Assembly: GCF_008245025.1 (NCBI RefSeq)
Contig: NZ_CP043426.1
Span: 868,001 to 932,000, forward strand
DNA length: 64,000 nt
Source of the DNA: Campylobacter lari subsp. concheus
Lineage (GTDB): Bacteria; Campylobacterota; Campylobacteria; Campylobacterales; Campylobacteraceae
Direction of reading: 5' to 3'
In this document: positions 48,304 to 58,329 of the stretch, piece after piece
How positions within the stretch are numbered: position 1 is the first letter of the stretch
Layout: each line of letters starts with the position of its first letter
The notes under the pieces: generated by a model
What the model was told of the DNA's origin: nothing
Database searches by the model: none
The model's input: only the letters and a program-made list of their open reading frames with translations
Position numbers and translations under genes: made by a program

Positions 48304-49468
48304 CTAAACCTTCTTTTATGCTTAATATAATTTCATTTAAACCACTTTGTTCTTTAACCTGCGCTTGCGATAATTTTTGTTTTAAAAAATTATTTATATC
48401 TTTTACACTCTCGCAAATATACAAATCACCAACTTCTTGATATAAACTTTCTTGATTAAAAAAATATTTCCCTGAAATAATAATATTATTCCATCTAGCT
48501 GCTTCTATGGGATTATGCCCACCTATATTGTCTATAAAAGAGCCGCATAAAAAAACCACATCACTAATCTTATAAAAACTTTCTAGCTCACCCAAAGTAT
48601 CCAGCAATAAACATTTAGCATTAAAAAAATTTGCAAAATCATTTTCGCTTAAAATAAAGTCTGAAAATTTTTGCATATTATAATGATTTTTTTGACAAAA
48701 ATCTTTTAAAATTTCCTCAACCTCGCCAAAACGCTCTGGATGTCTTGGAGCAATAATCAATTTATCGTTTTCTTCTAAATTAATTTCATTAAGCAACAAT
48801 TGCTCTTCATTTTCATGCGTACTAGCAAATATAATAATCCTAGCTTTGGGTTTGGAATAGTTTTTCACTTGCTCTTGTTTTATATTAGCTTTAATATTTT
48901 TATATACTATAACATTTTTAGCACCCAAGCATTCCAATCTTTCTTTGTCTTTTTGACTTTGTGCAAATACAACATCAATATATTTAAAAATCAAACGATA
49001 AAAAAAGCTAAAACGTTTGTAGTTTTTTAAAGATCTATCGCTAATTCTAGCATTTAATAAAACAACTTTTGCATTATAAAATTTAGCCATAAACACAAGC
49101 ATAAGCCAAAGCTCTGCTTCAAAAATAACTAAAACTTTACAAGGTCTCATCCAAAAAGGTACAAAAACCTCGAAAGGGAAAAAATTTACTTTTTTAGAAT
49201 ATTTTAAAGCTTCACTAAATCCAGTTTGAGTTATGGTTGAAATTTTACAGGTTGGAAAAAGTTTTATTAAAGGAATAAGGCTTTTAATTTCACCAAAAGA
49301 ACAAGCATGAAAATATACATCACCTTGCTTTTGCCTTAAATTTTTGTAAAGAAAAAATCTTGATTTTAATGATATTTTATACTTTTCCTTGCAAAAACTT
49401 AAAATCAATAAAAAAGGAGCTGCAATTATATATATAATCACAGCAAAAATATAATAAAAAAAAATCAA
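48284..49468 (-). CDS. waaA: 3-deoxy-D-manno-octulosonic acid (Kdo) transferase
   Basis: WaaA attaches Kdo to lipid A, the first core step of lipooligosaccharide. The chosen TTG overlaps the upstream stop as TTGA and gives 394 residues starting in an N-terminal membrane anchor (about residues 1-22). An ATG at 49519 would add 17 residues lying wholly inside the previous gene. Family blocks include VYFHACSFGEIKSLIPL (near 50), IFEAELWLML (near 109) and the C-terminal GGHNPIEAARWNNIIISG. Confidence 0.88.
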   Translation of the reverse strand: MIFFYYIFAVIIYIIAAPFLLILSFCKEKYKISLKSRFFLYKNLRQKQGDVYFHACSFGEIKSLIPLIKLFPTCKISTITQTGFSEALKYSKKVNFFPFEVFVPFWMRPCKVLVIFEAELWLMLVFMAKFYNAKVVLLNARISDRSLKNYKRFSFFYRLIFKYIDVVFAQSQKDKERLECLGAKNVIVYKNIKANIKQEQVKNYSKPKARIIIFASTHENEEQLLLNEINLEENDKLIIAPRHPERFGEVEEILKDFCQKNHYNMQKFSDFILSENDFANFFNAKCLLLDTLGELESFYKISDVVFLCGSFIDNIGGHNPIEAARWNNIIISGKYFFNQESLYQEVGDLYICESVKDINNFLKQKLSQAQVKEQSGLNEIILSIKEGLDARKSL

Positions 49469-50184
49469 TTTTGATTTTCTTCTTTTTCTTTGTATAAAAT
49501 TCTTCCACAATGTGGGCAAGTTATGATTTCATCACCTTTTAAAACAGCCAAATAAGTTTTATCATAAATTCTCATAAAACAGCCATAACAAGCATGTTTT
49601 TTTACAGGAACTACTGCAGTATTTCCCGCCCATTTTCTAATTTTTTCATAAAAAGTTAAAACTTTTTGGTTTATTTCGCCTACTAGTTTTACCTTTTTAT
49701 CATAAATTTGTAATCTTTCTTTTTCGATATCTACTAAAACAGTTTTAGTTTGAGCATCAATTTGATCCACTTCATTTTCAAGTTCGCTTCTTTTAGCTTG
49801 CAATTCTTGTATAAACTTTTCTTTGTTTTCTAAAATTTTATCCAATCTTTCAATTTCTTCATTTGCAGCATCAAGTTGTTCTTTGGCTATATCCTCTTCA
49901 ATTTTTAAAGCATTTGCTTCTTTTTCGGTTTTTACTGCTGCACTTTTTTTAGCTATTTCTTTTATTTTTACACCAAATTCTGCAATATGATTGTTGTTTT
50001 GAATTTTTTGATTTTCTATATCTTTAATATCTTTCTCAAAGCCTGCAATCTCCTCTTCTGTTTTATCAAGCAAATTGCGTTTTTCTTTTAAATCTTTTGT
50101 AGCATCTTCTACTTTATTTGCAAAACCATCAAGTTCTTTATCAATTTGCGATAAAGCTATAAGTTGTTCTAAATATTTACTCAT
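49465..50184 (-). CDS. flgZ: Zinc-ribbon coiled-coil protein FlgZ (HP0958 family)
   Basis: The 239-residue protein has a long coiled coil (about residues 5-170) and a C-terminal zinc ribbon with CYGC (near 200) and CPHC (near 222). It aligns in my memory with Helicobacter HP0958/FlgZ, including IEEDIAKE in the middle and FYEKIRKWAGNT before the ribbon. HP0958 stabilises sigma-54 (RpoN) and handles flagellin mRNA, so a link to flagellar gene expression is likely. The next gene is a NIF3 protein, as in Helicobacter. Confidence 0.83.
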   Translation of the reverse strand: MSKYLEQLIALSQIDKELDGFANKVEDATKDLKEKRNLLDKTEEEIAGFEKDIKDIENQKIQNNNHIAEFGVKIKEIAKKSAAVKTEKEANALKIEEDIAKEQLDAANEEIERLDKILENKEKFIQELQAKRSELENEVDQIDAQTKTVLVDIEKERLQIYDKKVKLVGEINQKVLTFYEKIRKWAGNTAVVPVKKHACYGCFMRIYDKTYLAVLKGDEIITCPHCGRILYKEKEENQN

Positions 50185-50195
50185 TGAAATTTTCC

Positions 50196-50921
50196 TTAAA
50201 AATATTGAAATGGATTTTTTGAAACTGATATTATAACTTCTAAATGAAATTTTTGCAAATCTTTTGCTAAAATTTTACCAAAACAAGATTCACTTTCATA
50301 GTGTCCTATATCAATCAAACTAAGTTTATTATGATAACTTTCCAAAGCTTGATGATATTTAAAATCTCCACTTAAAAAGCAGTCTGCTTTAACACTAGAA
50401 ATTAAATCTCCTCCACTACCTGTGCATATTGCTAAAGTTTTAATTTTTTCATTACCTGCATTTACAACTCTTACATAATCAAGCTTTAAACTTTTTTTTA
50501 CATGATTAATTAAATCACTAAATTTAAAATCAACATCACAGTAAATTAAAAAATCATTTTGTTCTTTAATCTTAAAACCTAAAATTTCATGAGCAAAATA
50601 AGCATTTAAATGACTTAAGTCAAAATTCGTATGCATAGCAATTAAAGCTATGTTTTTTTGTATCATTTTAGTAAGAATATTTTGCGGATAAAATACCCCG
50701 CTTAAGTTTTTTAAACCTTTAAAAATCAAAGGATGGTGAACTATAAAAAGTGAATTTTCACGTGCATTTTCAATTAAATGTATATCCACATCAAGAGCAA
50801 GATAAATTTGATTTACTTCTTGATCTAAAGTTCCAAGCAATAAGCCACTATTATCCCATGAACTTTGCGTACTAAATGAGCTAATAGTATCCAAATAATC
50901 ATAAATTTCTTTAATTTTCAT
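50196..50921 (-). CDS. NIF3/DUF34 family metal-binding protein
   Basis: The protein of 241 residues shows the family pattern: [11 protein letters not shown] at the N-terminus (near residue 19), [15 protein letters not shown] (near 58), and C-terminal [13 protein letters not shown] (near 205). These provide the dinuclear metal ligands. A role in GTP cyclohydrolase or cofactor metabolism has been proposed for relatives but is not settled. Its start overlaps glyQ by 11 bases. Confidence 0.9.
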   Translation of the reverse strand: MKIKEIYDYLDTISSFSTQSSWDNSGLLLGTLDQEVNQIYLALDVDIHLIENARENSLFIVHHPLIFKGLKNLSGVFYPQNILTKMIQKNIALIAMHTNFDLSHLNAYFAHEILGFKIKEQNDFLIYCDVDFKFSDLINHVKKSLKLDYVRVVNAGNEKIKTLAICTGSGGDLISSVKADCFLSGDFKYHQALESYHNKLSLIDIGHYESESCFGKILAKDLQKFHLEVIISVSKNPFQYF

Positions 50922-51771
50922 CTAAACTTTCTTTATACACCAAAGCACAATTTTTAGATAATTCTCTAATTTTAAGCATAAAATCTTGTCTTTGAGTTAC
51001 TGAAATAGCTCCTCTTGCATCAAGCAAGTTAAAAGTATGTGCTGCTAACATACAATAATCATATGCGGGCAAGGCAAGTTTTGCTTCTAGTGCATTTTTG
51101 CATTCATTATAAGCATTTTCAAATTGCACATTTAAAGTTTTTACATCACTTACTTCAAAATTATATTTACTAAATTCAAACTCACCTTGCTTGTGAACAT
51201 CTTTATAAGTAATTTTTTCGCCGTTAAATTCATTCCAAACTATGTCATATACATTATCTACATCTTGCAAATACATTGCAAGTCTTTCTAAACCATAGGT
51301 AATTTCAGCACTTACTAAATCTACGCTTATACCGCCAACTTGTTGAAAATAAGTAAATTGTGTTACTTCCATACCATCAAGCCAAACTTCCCAACCCAGA
51401 CCCCAAGCGCCCAAACTTGGACTCTCCCAGTTATCCTCAACAAAACGAATATCATGTGATTTTAAATCAAAACCTAAATTTTCCAAACTTTTCAAGTATA
51501 ATTCTTGGATATTATCAGGACTTGGTTTAATCAAAACCTGAAATTGATAATAAGCACCTAGTCTATTAGGATTTTCACCATATCTTCCATCAGTTGGTCT
51601 TCTACTTGGTGCTACATAAGCAGCTGCCCAAGGTTTTTTACCTAAACTTCTTAAAAAAGTTGCAGGATGAAAAGTCCCTGCACCTGCTGGAAAATCATAA
51701 GGCTGCATAATGGCGCAACCTTGTTTTTGCCAAAATTCTTGTAAGTTTAATATCATTTGAGAAAAAGTCAT
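50911..51771 (-). CDS. glyQ: Glycyl-tRNA synthetase alpha subunit
   Basis: GlyQ is the catalytic alpha subunit of the heterotetrameric glycyl-tRNA synthetase. The 286 residues start [17 protein letters not shown], then [22 protein letters not shown] (in parts near 23-45) and [21 protein letters not shown] sequence, all hallmark blocks. The partner glyS is not in this window. Overlaps the upstream gene stop as ATGA. Confidence 0.98.
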   Translation of the reverse strand: MTFSQMILNLQEFWQKQGCAIMQPYDFPAGAGTFHPATFLRSLGKKPWAAAYVAPSRRPTDGRYGENPNRLGAYYQFQVLIKPSPDNIQELYLKSLENLGFDLKSHDIRFVEDNWESPSLGAWGLGWEVWLDGMEVTQFTYFQQVGGISVDLVSAEITYGLERLAMYLQDVDNVYDIVWNEFNGEKITYKDVHKQGEFEFSKYNFEVSDVKTLNVQFENAYNECKNALEAKLALPAYDYCMLAAHTFNLLDARGAISVTQRQDFMLKIRELSKNCALVYKESLDEN

Positions 51772-52274
51772 TTTTCTTCCTTTATTTCTTCTGGCTTTTC
51801 AGGTGAATTTGCATATAATTCTACTGTTTTATTCCACATCATTTTATATTTTCTTTTTAGAAATTCCACTTCATTGCGTGCATACTTGAGTTGCTCGTTA
51901 AGATTTTCTATAGTTTTTCTATCCTCATCATAAAGTTCTTGCATAGAATAAAGAGCATCTTTTAAAAATTTATTCTCACCTTTTAAAGCTTCTAAGGTCT
52001 CATCTTTAGCATCAAGAACTTTTTCGTGTAAGTTTAAAATAGTACCTATGGTTTTTTCTACAAAACTTTCTCCTGCTAAAGTCATAGAATTTACCATAGC
52101 AGGTTGCTTTGAGCTTGTTGGAACCACGCTAAATGTTCCCTGATTAGCCTCAATATAAATTTCACCCTCTTCTTCTTTGAAATTTAAAGCACCATTTGCC
52201 ATCATTCCTTTTACAACATCTTCAGATAAATGCACTAATTGACAAAATTCTTTTAACTTCAAGTAGGTTTGCAT
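51768..52274 (-). CDS. DUF3972-type coiled-coil protein
   Basis: The 168-residue cytoplasmic protein has an N-terminal helix-turn-helix-like part (about residues 1-40, [19 protein letters not shown]) and a long coiled coil (about 75-150). The N-terminal part resembles MerR-type DNA-binding starts, but I would not call it a regulator. It lies between purE and glyQ, as in C. jejuni; a small epsilonproteobacterial family of unknown role. Confidence 0.72.
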   Translation of the reverse strand: MQTYLKLKEFCQLVHLSEDVVKGMMANGALNFKEEEGEIYIEANQGTFSVVPTSSKQPAMVNSMTLAGESFVEKTIGTILNLHEKVLDAKDETLEALKGENKFLKDALYSMQELYDEDRKTIENLNEQLKYARNEVEFLKRKYKMMWNKTVELYANSPEKPEEIKEEK

Positions 52275-52283
52275 AAATACTCC

Positions 52284-52778
52284 TTAAAGAAAAACTTCAA
52301 TGGTACTAGAATCTTGAATTAGTTTTTCTTGTTGTTTTTTTCTATCTTCTAATAATTTTTGTGCTAGAAATTCATCCTCTATAGCTAAAATTTGCACAGC
52401 TAAATAAGCTGCATTAATAGCCCCTGCTTTACCTATAGCCAAAGTTGCTACAGGAATTCCACTTGGCATTTGTACAGTAGAAAATAAAGAATCCATACCT
52501 GCCAAATTACTTCCTGGCATAGGTATACCTAAAACAGGTTTTGTTGTATGCGCTGCAACAACTCCTGCTAAATGTGCTGCCATACCTGCTGCTGCAATAA
52601 ATACTTTTGCACCTTTTTTTTCGGCATTTTTGATATATTCTTGGGTTCTTTGAGGACTTCTGTGTGCTGAAGTGATTAAAACTTCGTATTTTACATCAAA
52701 TTTTTCCAAAATTCCTAAAGCTTCTTTCACTACATCATAATCACTCTTGCTTCCCATCAATATAGAAACAAATTTCAT
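52284..52778 (-). CDS. purE: N5-carboxyaminoimidazole ribonucleotide mutase
   Basis: PurE shifts the carboxyl group in purine synthesis. The 164 residues have the class I core: [16 protein letters not shown] (near 5), [12 protein letters not shown] (near 42), [17 protein letters not shown] (near 62) and [22 protein letters not shown] sequence. It overlaps the U32 gene stop as ATGA. Confidence 0.97.
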   Translation of the reverse strand: MKFVSILMGSKSDYDVVKEALGILEKFDVKYEVLITSAHRSPQRTQEYIKNAEKKGAKVFIAAAGMAAHLAGVVAAHTTKPVLGIPMPGSNLAGMDSLFSTVQMPSGIPVATLAIGKAGAINAAYLAVQILAIEDEFLAQKLLEDRKKQQEKLIQDSSTIEVFL

Positions 52779-54031
52779 TCAACACTCCTTCTTAAAAAGC
52801 TAAATTCTGGAAGCTTAAACGGCAAAGTAATTTCATTTTCATTACCACTATGAATTTCACTAAATTCTTTATTATTTTTGGCTAATAATTGCTTAAAAAC
52901 TATAAATTTCTTACCATCATTTTCATAGACTAAGCCTAGTTTATTTTCTCCTAATTCTATATTATAATTAATCGGAGTTAAAATTTCATATTCTTTGTTT
53001 AATTCTATCTTGCCTTTACATTTAAAAAACTCACCATCTTCACTAATAGCATGCACCTGATGAGTTCCTTCTTCTATACTTGTATTGTGATTAATAGAAT
53101 CAGTTTTTTCATAAGCTCTTGAAACTAAATATCCATCCGTAAAACCTCTGTGCTTTAATGTATGGATTTCTTTTTCATATTTAGCAGCATCAAAAGTGTC
53201 TTCCAATACATCTTGCACCGCCATTTTATAAGTTCTTGTAGTCAAAGCTACATAATACTCGCTTTTTGTTCTTCCTTCTATTTTAAAAGCATGAATACAA
53301 TTTTCTTGCATGATCTTTTGAATATATGAGCTTAAATTTAAATCTTTAGAATTAAATACATGTGTGCCATTTTCATCTTCTTCTAATCTAAAAAGTGTAT
53401 TTGTCTCTGGATTTTTCGCATAAAGTTCATAATTAAATCTACAATCATTTGCACAAGAGCCACGATTACTCATGCGTCCACTTTGTACTGAGCTTATTAA
53501 ACATCTACCAGAATATGCAAAGCACATAGAACCATGCACAAAACTTTCAAGCTCGATATTACAATTATTTTTTAAATCTTTTGCATCTTTTAAACCAAGT
53601 TCTCTTGCTATAACAACACGCTTAGCTCCCATGTCTTTATAAACTTGAGCGTCTAAATAGTTTAAAATATTAGCTTGAGTGGATACATGAAGATTAATTT
53701 CAGGTGCAAGTTCTTTAACTAAACGCATAGCACCTACAGAAGCTACTATAAAAGCATCTGGTTTCATTTCTTTTAATTTTAAAATATGCCTTTTTAAACC
53801 CTCAATTTGTGAACTAAAATGAAAACCATTAATGGTTACATAAATTTTTTTTCCTCTTGCGTGAGTATAATCAATAGCCTCTTTAAAAGTTTCATAATTG
53901 AAATCTCTAGCAGTTCTTGCTCTTAATGAAAAATTACTCACTCCCGCATAAACAGCATCAGCTCCATAAGCTAACGCTATTTTTAATTTTGTAAAATTTC
54001 CCGCAGGAGCTACTATTTCAGGAATAATCAT
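52775..54031 (-). CDS. Peptidase U32 family protein (TrhP/YegQ-like)
   Basis: The 418-residue protein starts PEIVAPAGNFTKLKIALAYGADAVYAG, seen in parts, which is typical of U32. The signature ELESFVHGSMCFAYSGRCLIS (near 158) is followed by the Cys run SNRGSCANDCRF. These Cys residues could bind an iron-sulfur cluster. Relatives in E. coli (TrhP) support prephenate-dependent hydroxylation of tRNA uridine 34, whereas older work on Helicobacter reported protease activity. Coupled to purE and cheZ. Confidence 0.88.
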   Translation of the reverse strand: MIIPEIVAPAGNFTKLKIALAYGADAVYAGVSNFSLRARTARDFNYETFKEAIDYTHARGKKIYVTINGFHFSSQIEGLKRHILKLKEMKPDAFIVASVGAMRLVKELAPEINLHVSTQANILNYLDAQVYKDMGAKRVVIARELGLKDAKDLKNNCNIELESFVHGSMCFAYSGRCLISSVQSGRMSNRGSCANDCRFNYELYAKNPETNTLFRLEEDENGTHVFNSKDLNLSSYIQKIMQENCIHAFKIEGRTKSEYYVALTTRTYKMAVQDVLEDTFDAAKYEKEIHTLKHRGFTDGYLVSRAYEKTDSINHNTSIEEGTHQVHAISEDGEFFKCKGKIELNKEYEILTPINYNIELGENKLGLVYENDGKKFIVFKQLLAKNNKEFSEIHSGNENEITLPFKLPEFSFLRRSVE

Positions 54032-54735
54032 TTTTTTCCTAAACTTGCGATTAATGCCTCAATATCATCATTGCTTACAACATCTGTAGTTGTATCACCT
54101 TCAATATGCACAGCAGATCCCACGCGTTTTTCATCATCAATTTTACCTTCAAATAGACTACTCATATATCTACTTAAAGCTCTCATAACATTAATAACAC
54201 GTTCAATTTTTTGACGATGAATATCTTGATATTGCATAGCATCCATTGCCATCATAACCTCATCTTGTCCAGTTTGCAAACAACCTGTGATTTCATCTAT
54301 AATATTTTTAGCATTATTGTTAGTTTCTATAGCTTCTTTAAAGCTTACAACATTAGGAAATTTTGCATTTAGTTTTTCAAAAATTTCTATATTTTTATTC
54401 AAAGCATCGCTAATTACACAAAGCTCATTTTCTGAATTTGCAAAAAAATCATTAATAATTTCTAACTTTTCCATCATTTCAGTAGCTTTGATTTCGCTAT
54501 CTCTTGTAACATCATCAAGCTGATGCACAACTTTATGTTCTTTACTAGGTGGTGGTGGTGGCCAAGCCATATCTGCTCTTGCTTTATAATCACCATTAAT
54601 CATTGCATCAACAATTTGTTTATTTTTTTCCTCATCTTCATACTCTGTTTCAGGCTTTATTTCTGTTTCTTCTACAGAATCAAGATCTAAATCTTCAGTG
54701 CTATTCATTAAAGCATCTAATTCTTCTTGAGTCAT
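54028..54735 (-). CDS. cheZ: CheZ-type CheY phosphatase homologue
   Basis: The 235-residue protein resembles the remote CheZ of epsilonproteobacteria. The helical core carries DAMQYQDIHRQKIERVINVMRAL (near residue 168), with Asp/Gln placed as in the CheZ active-site region. The C-terminal DDIEALIASLGKK fits the CheY-binding tail. The extreme N-terminus TQEELDALMNS looks like the CheY-binding end of FliM. It would dephosphorylate CheY in chemotaxis. ATGA overlap with the U32 gene. Confidence 0.84.
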   Translation of the reverse strand: MTQEELDALMNSTEDLDLDSVEETEIKPETEYEDEEKNKQIVDAMINGDYKARADMAWPPPPPSKEHKVVHQLDDVTRDSEIKATEMMEKLEIINDFFANSENELCVISDALNKNIEIFEKLNAKFPNVVSFKEAIETNNNAKNIIDEITGCLQTGQDEVMMAMDAMQYQDIHRQKIERVINVMRALSRYMSSLFEGKIDDEKRVGSAVHIEGDTTTDVVSNDDIEALIASLGKK

Positions 54736-54890
54736 CTTTACACCTTTTTAATATAAAAAACTAATGTGAAATTATATTATAAAAAAATATAAACCAATAT
54801 TAATTTTATTAATTAATTATATAAATTAATATTTTTTATATTTGACTATAAAAAAAATATTAATTTAAACTTAATTTAATAAAAATATAC

Positions 54891-54896
54891 TACAAT
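54891..54896 (+). promoter_or_regulatory. Candidate -10 box for glnA
   Basis: TACAAT (one mismatch), 41 bases before the glnA ATG. The 201-base spacer 54736-54936 is extremely AT-rich and shows no sigma-54 GG-N10-GC element or other clear site. Confidence 0.4.
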
Positions 54897-54936
54897 CTTA
54901 AAAAATAAATTAATACCGATTTAAAAAGGAGAGAAA

Positions 54937-56367
54937 ATGGGTAAGTTTGTAAATAACATTGGTGAGTTTTTTAGTTATTGTCAAGAACATGAAGTTTTAT
55001 TTGTTGATTTTAGATTTACTGATATGATAGGCACTTGGCATCATATCACTTACAATATAAAAGCAATTGATGATAAAACTTTTGAAAATGGAATTCCTTT
55101 TGATGCAAGCTCTTTGCACGGTTGGCAACCTATAGAAAAATCAGATATGATTTTAAAACCTGATGTAGAAAGCGCATTTTTAGATCCATTTACAGCAGAT
55201 CCTACTATCATAGTAATTTGTGATGTATACGATATTTATAAAGATCAAATGTATGAAAAATGTCCAAGAAGTATTGCCAAAAAAGCAATGCAACACTTAA
55301 GTACAAGCAATATTGCTGATACAGCTTATTTTGGTCCTGAAAATGAATTTTTTATTTTTGATAATGTAAAAATAGTTGATTCTTCTCATTGTGCAAAATA
55401 TGAAGTAGATACTGAAGAAGGTGAGTGGAATGATAATAAAGATTTCGCAGATAGTTATAATAGCGGACATCGTCCAAGAAATAAAGGCGGATATTTTCCT
55501 GTAAGTCCTATTGATTCTAGTGTAGATATTAGAGCTGAAATGGTGCAAGTTTTAGAAAGAGTGGGTTTAAAAACTTTCGTACATCACCATGAAGTAGCAC
55601 AAGGACAAGCTGAGATTGGTGTAGAATTTGGAAATTTAGTTGAAGCTGCTGATAATGTGCAAATTTATAAATATGTAGTAAAAATGGTAGCACATTTAAA
55701 TGGAAAAACTGCAACCTTTATGCCAAAACCACTCTATGGAGATAATGGAAGTGGTATGCATGTGCATATGAGTCTTTGGAAAGATGGAGTAAATTTATTC
55801 TATGATAAAAAAGGCTATGGAAAATTAAGCGAATGTGCAATTAATTACATCGGTGGAATTTTAGCTAATGCTAGAAGTGTTGCCGCATTTACCAATCCTA
55901 GCTCAAATTCTTATAAAAGAATAGTTCCAGGTTTTGAAGCACCTTGCATATTAACTTATTCTTGTCAAAATCGCTCTGCAAGTTGTCGCGTACCTTATGG
56001 TATTAACGAGAAAAGTGCAAGAGTAGAAATCAGATTTCCTGATAGCACTTCTAATCCCTACTTGGCTTTTACAAGCTTGCTTATGGCAGGACTTGATGGT
56101 ATTAAAAATAAAACCATACCGGTTGGCCCTATGGATGAAAATTTATTCGCACTAACCCTAGATGAAATTAGAGAAAAAGGTATAGAGCAATTACCTCACA
56201 CCTTAAGAGGATCTTTAGAAGCACTCATTAGAAAAAATGCTTTCTTAAAGCCTGTTATGAGTGATGTGTTTATCGATGATTATCAACACATGAAATTTGA
56301 AACCCAAGTATGGCCTGTAGAAGCTAGACCAACTGCATATGAGTTTAAAACTTGTTATTCTTGCTAA
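54937..56367 (+). CDS. glnA: Glutamine synthetase type I
   Basis: GlnA makes glutamine from glutamate, ammonia and ATP. The 476 residues have [17 protein letters not shown] (near 54), the metal-site ENEFFIFD (near 134), and [15 protein letters not shown] (near 270). The usual adenylylation Tyr of the NLYDLP loop is replaced by Phe404 (NLFALT), so control by GlnE is not expected. AAGGAG precedes the ATG. A strong hairpin follows the stop. Confidence 0.96.
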   Translation: MGKFVNNIGEFFSYCQEHEVLFVDFRFTDMIGTWHHITYNIKAIDDKTFENGIPFDASSLHGWQPIEKSDMILKPDVESAFLDPFTADPTIIVICDVYDIYKDQMYEKCPRSIAKKAMQHLSTSNIADTAYFGPENEFFIFDNVKIVDSSHCAKYEVDTEEGEWNDNKDFADSYNSGHRPRNKGGYFPVSPIDSSVDIRAEMVQVLERVGLKTFVHHHEVAQGQAEIGVEFGNLVEAADNVQIYKYVVKMVAHLNGKTATFMPKPLYGDNGSGMHVHMSLWKDGVNLFYDKKGYGKLSECAINYIGGILANARSVAAFTNPSSNSYKRIVPGFEAPCILTYSCQNRSASCRVPYGINEKSARVEIRFPDSTSNPYLAFTSLLMAGLDGIKNKTIPVGPMDENLFALTLDEIREKGIEQLPHTLRGSLEALIRKNAFLKPVMSDVFIDDYQHMKFETQVWPVEARPTAYEFKTCYSC

Positions 56368-56394
56368 TTTTTGATGCCTTTTTGGCATCAAAAA
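56368..56394. terminator. Bidirectional terminator between glnA and purU
   Basis: Arms TTTTTGATGCC and GGCATCAAAAA pair over 11 bases (56368-56378 with 56384-56394) around a T5 loop. They lie exactly between two convergent stops. The A/T tails give T runs in both directions. Confidence 0.88.
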
Positions 56395-56395
56395 T

Positions 56396-57223
56396 TTAAA
56401 ACACTATCGTTTTATTTTCGTGTATAAAAATCCTATCATCAAACACCAAATCCAAGGCCTTAGAAAAAACATTTTTTTCCACATTACGCCCTGCTTGTTG
56501 CATAGCCTGCCAAGAATATTCATGAGTAACCGGTATAACATCTTGAGTGATAATTGGCCCCTCATCTAAGTTATTATTTACAAAATGCGCTGTTGCGCCT
56601 ATAATCTTAACTCCTCTTTCATAAGCTTGCTTATAAGGATTAGCTCCTATAAATGCAGGTAAAAAAGAATGGTGGATATTAATAATCTTCCCTTCAAAAT
56701 GCTCCACAAAAGATGGAGATAATATTCTCATATATTTTGCTAAAACAATATAATCAAACTCATATTGTTTTAAACACTCTAGTAATTTTTCTTCATGCTC
56801 TTGTCTGCTTAAATCCTGTGCTAAAATAGTATGAAAAGGTATGTTAAATTTATCCACTAAAGGTTTTAATACCTCATAATTTGCAATAACTGCTTTAATA
56901 TTTGCGTTAAATTCCCCACTAAATTGGCGGATAAGTAATTCGCCTAAACAATGAGTTTCTTTAGTAGCTAAAACAATAATATCTTTTTTTCTCTTTGGTG
57001 TAATTTCGATTTGTGCATTATCAGGAAGCATGGCTTCAAGCGTTCCCTTAAAAGCTTTTATATCAAGTTCACCTTCTAAATGTGCCCTAAAGAAAAAACG
57101 ATTTTCTCCAACAAATTCATCATTTTTTATAATATTGATTCTATATTTAAAAATAACATCTGAAATTCTATAAATCAATCCTTTTTCATCACTACTTGAA
57201 ATTTTTAAAATATATTCATTCAT
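56396..57223 (-). CDS. purU: Formyltetrahydrofolate deformylase
   Basis: PurU releases formate from 10-formyltetrahydrofolate, which supplies formate and balances folate pools. An N-terminal ACT domain (about residues 1-80, SSDEKGLIYRISD) precedes the formyltransferase-like domain. The catalytic Asn/His/Asp region shows as NIHHSFLPAFIGANPYKQA (near 195) and DEGPIITQD (near 233). The 275 residues match. ATGA overlap with cca. Confidence 0.94.
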   Translation of the reverse strand: MNEYILKISSSDEKGLIYRISDVIFKYRINIIKNDEFVGENRFFFRAHLEGELDIKAFKGTLEAMLPDNAQIEITPKRKKDIIVLATKETHCLGELLIRQFSGEFNANIKAVIANYEVLKPLVDKFNIPFHTILAQDLSRQEHEEKLLECLKQYEFDYIVLAKYMRILSPSFVEHFEGKIINIHHSFLPAFIGANPYKQAYERGVKIIGATAHFVNNNLDEGPIITQDVIPVTHEYSWQAMQQAGRNVEKNVFSKALDLVFDDRIFIHENKTIVF

Positions 57224-58329
57224 TTTTGCTCCTTTATATAATTTTTTAATTCTTGCAATCTTCTTTTTTCAAGCTCAATCCCAAGCTCTTTTCCACTAAA
57301 TCCTTCCTTTAGCAAATCATTAGCACTAATTTTACTTTCAAAAGTATGATGATATAAATTTAATTTCTTTGCTTGTGCTATACGCTCATTATCCCAAAGC
57401 CCAAGCCATTTACAAAGTGGAATTTTTAAAGCAATTTTAGCTAAATTAAAATTATCAATTTTACCTAAAATAAATTCTTGTTCACATTTTTTTAATAGTT
57501 CTTTTTTTAATTTTGTTTTATTGAAAAATTCCTCTTTATTTATATGAAAAAAATTCAAATACAAATATAAATACAAAGCCTCATCGCAAATTAATTTTTG
57601 ACTATGCTCTAAAAGTCTTTCAAATTCTTCATTACAGCTTTGATAAAAAAATATTTTTTCTTCTAAATTTAAAATTTTGAAATACTCATAAGCTTTATTT
57701 AATTTTGAAGTTTTAAAAATTTTATAAAGTTCATTATTAATACGTTCTTTAGATAAATCACTTATATCCATAGTTTGCATTAACTTTAAACTTTCCTTTG
57801 CAATTGTTAAATCAAACCTGCATGCAAAAGAAATTCCACGAAGCACTCTTAAACTATCTTCAACAAAACTTTTATCATCAATATGTCTTATAATCTTTGC
57901 TTGTAAATCTTGCAAGCCATTAAAAAAATCTAAAAAATTAAAATCAAAAATATTTACCATCAATGCATTAACGGTAAAATCCCTTCTTTTAGCTCCTTCT
58001 TGTTCATCATTACAAACTTTAACTTCAAAACCTCTATGGCCTGTAGAAATTTTATTTTCATAACGTGCTAGAGCTAAATCAAATTTTTTGTATTTATATA
58101 CAAAAAAACTTTTTCCTACTCCATTTGCACCAAATTTTTGCATAAGCTCATCAAAAAACTTAGGCTCAATATCATAAATTTCTATATCATAATCATCGCT
58201 AGATAAATCTAAAAAAGAATTTCTCACACAACCACCTACCAAATAAGCTCTTTGCGTGTAAGGTTTAAGTATATTTTTAATTCTTAAAAAATCTTGATCA
58301 TTTTTTAAGTCTATCTTCAATCTTTGCAA
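57220..58329 (-). CDS. cca: CCA-adding enzyme / poly(A) polymerase family nucleotidyltransferase
   Basis: The enzyme adds or repairs the 3' CCA end of tRNAs. The class II nucleotidyltransferase core has AYLVGGCVRNSFLDL (near 27) and the catalytic DYDIEIYD (near 45). Further family blocks are KRRDFTVNALMVN (near 112) and EDSLRVLRGISFACRF (near 155). The length is 369 residues. Since it is the only such gene visible I use cca, though a poly(A) polymerase is not excluded. It overlaps the preceding gene by 32 bases. Confidence 0.88.
   Translation of the reverse strand: MQRLKIDLKNDQDFLRIKNILKPYTQRAYLVGGCVRNSFLDLSSDDYDIEIYDIEPKFFDELMQKFGANGVGKSFFVYKYKKFDLALARYENKISTGHRGFEVKVCNDEQEGAKRRDFTVNALMVNIFDFNFLDFFNGLQDLQAKIIRHIDDKSFVEDSLRVLRGISFACRFDLTIAKESLKLMQTMDISDLSKERINNELYKIFKTSKLNKAYEYFKILNLEEKIFFYQSCNEEFERLLEHSQKLICDEALYLYLYLNFFHINKEEFFNKTKLKKELLKKCEQEFILGKIDNFNLAKIALKIPLCKWLGLWDNERIAQAKKLNLYHHTFESKISANDLLKEGFSGKELGIELEKRRLQELKNYIKEQK

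Noticed and set aside
49469..49519. ATG start of waaA 17 codons earlier
   Set aside because: The extension lies inside flgZ and is basic and unlike WaaA; the TTGA overlap start is better placed.
54736..54936. Small RNA or sigma-54 promoter before glnA
   Set aside because: The spacer is nearly pure A and T with no GG-GC element, hairpin or open frame of note.
58298..58329. cca start further downstream to avoid the 32-base overlap
   Set aside because: The conserved nucleotidyltransferase core begins soon after the chosen start and overlaps of this size are common in this operon.
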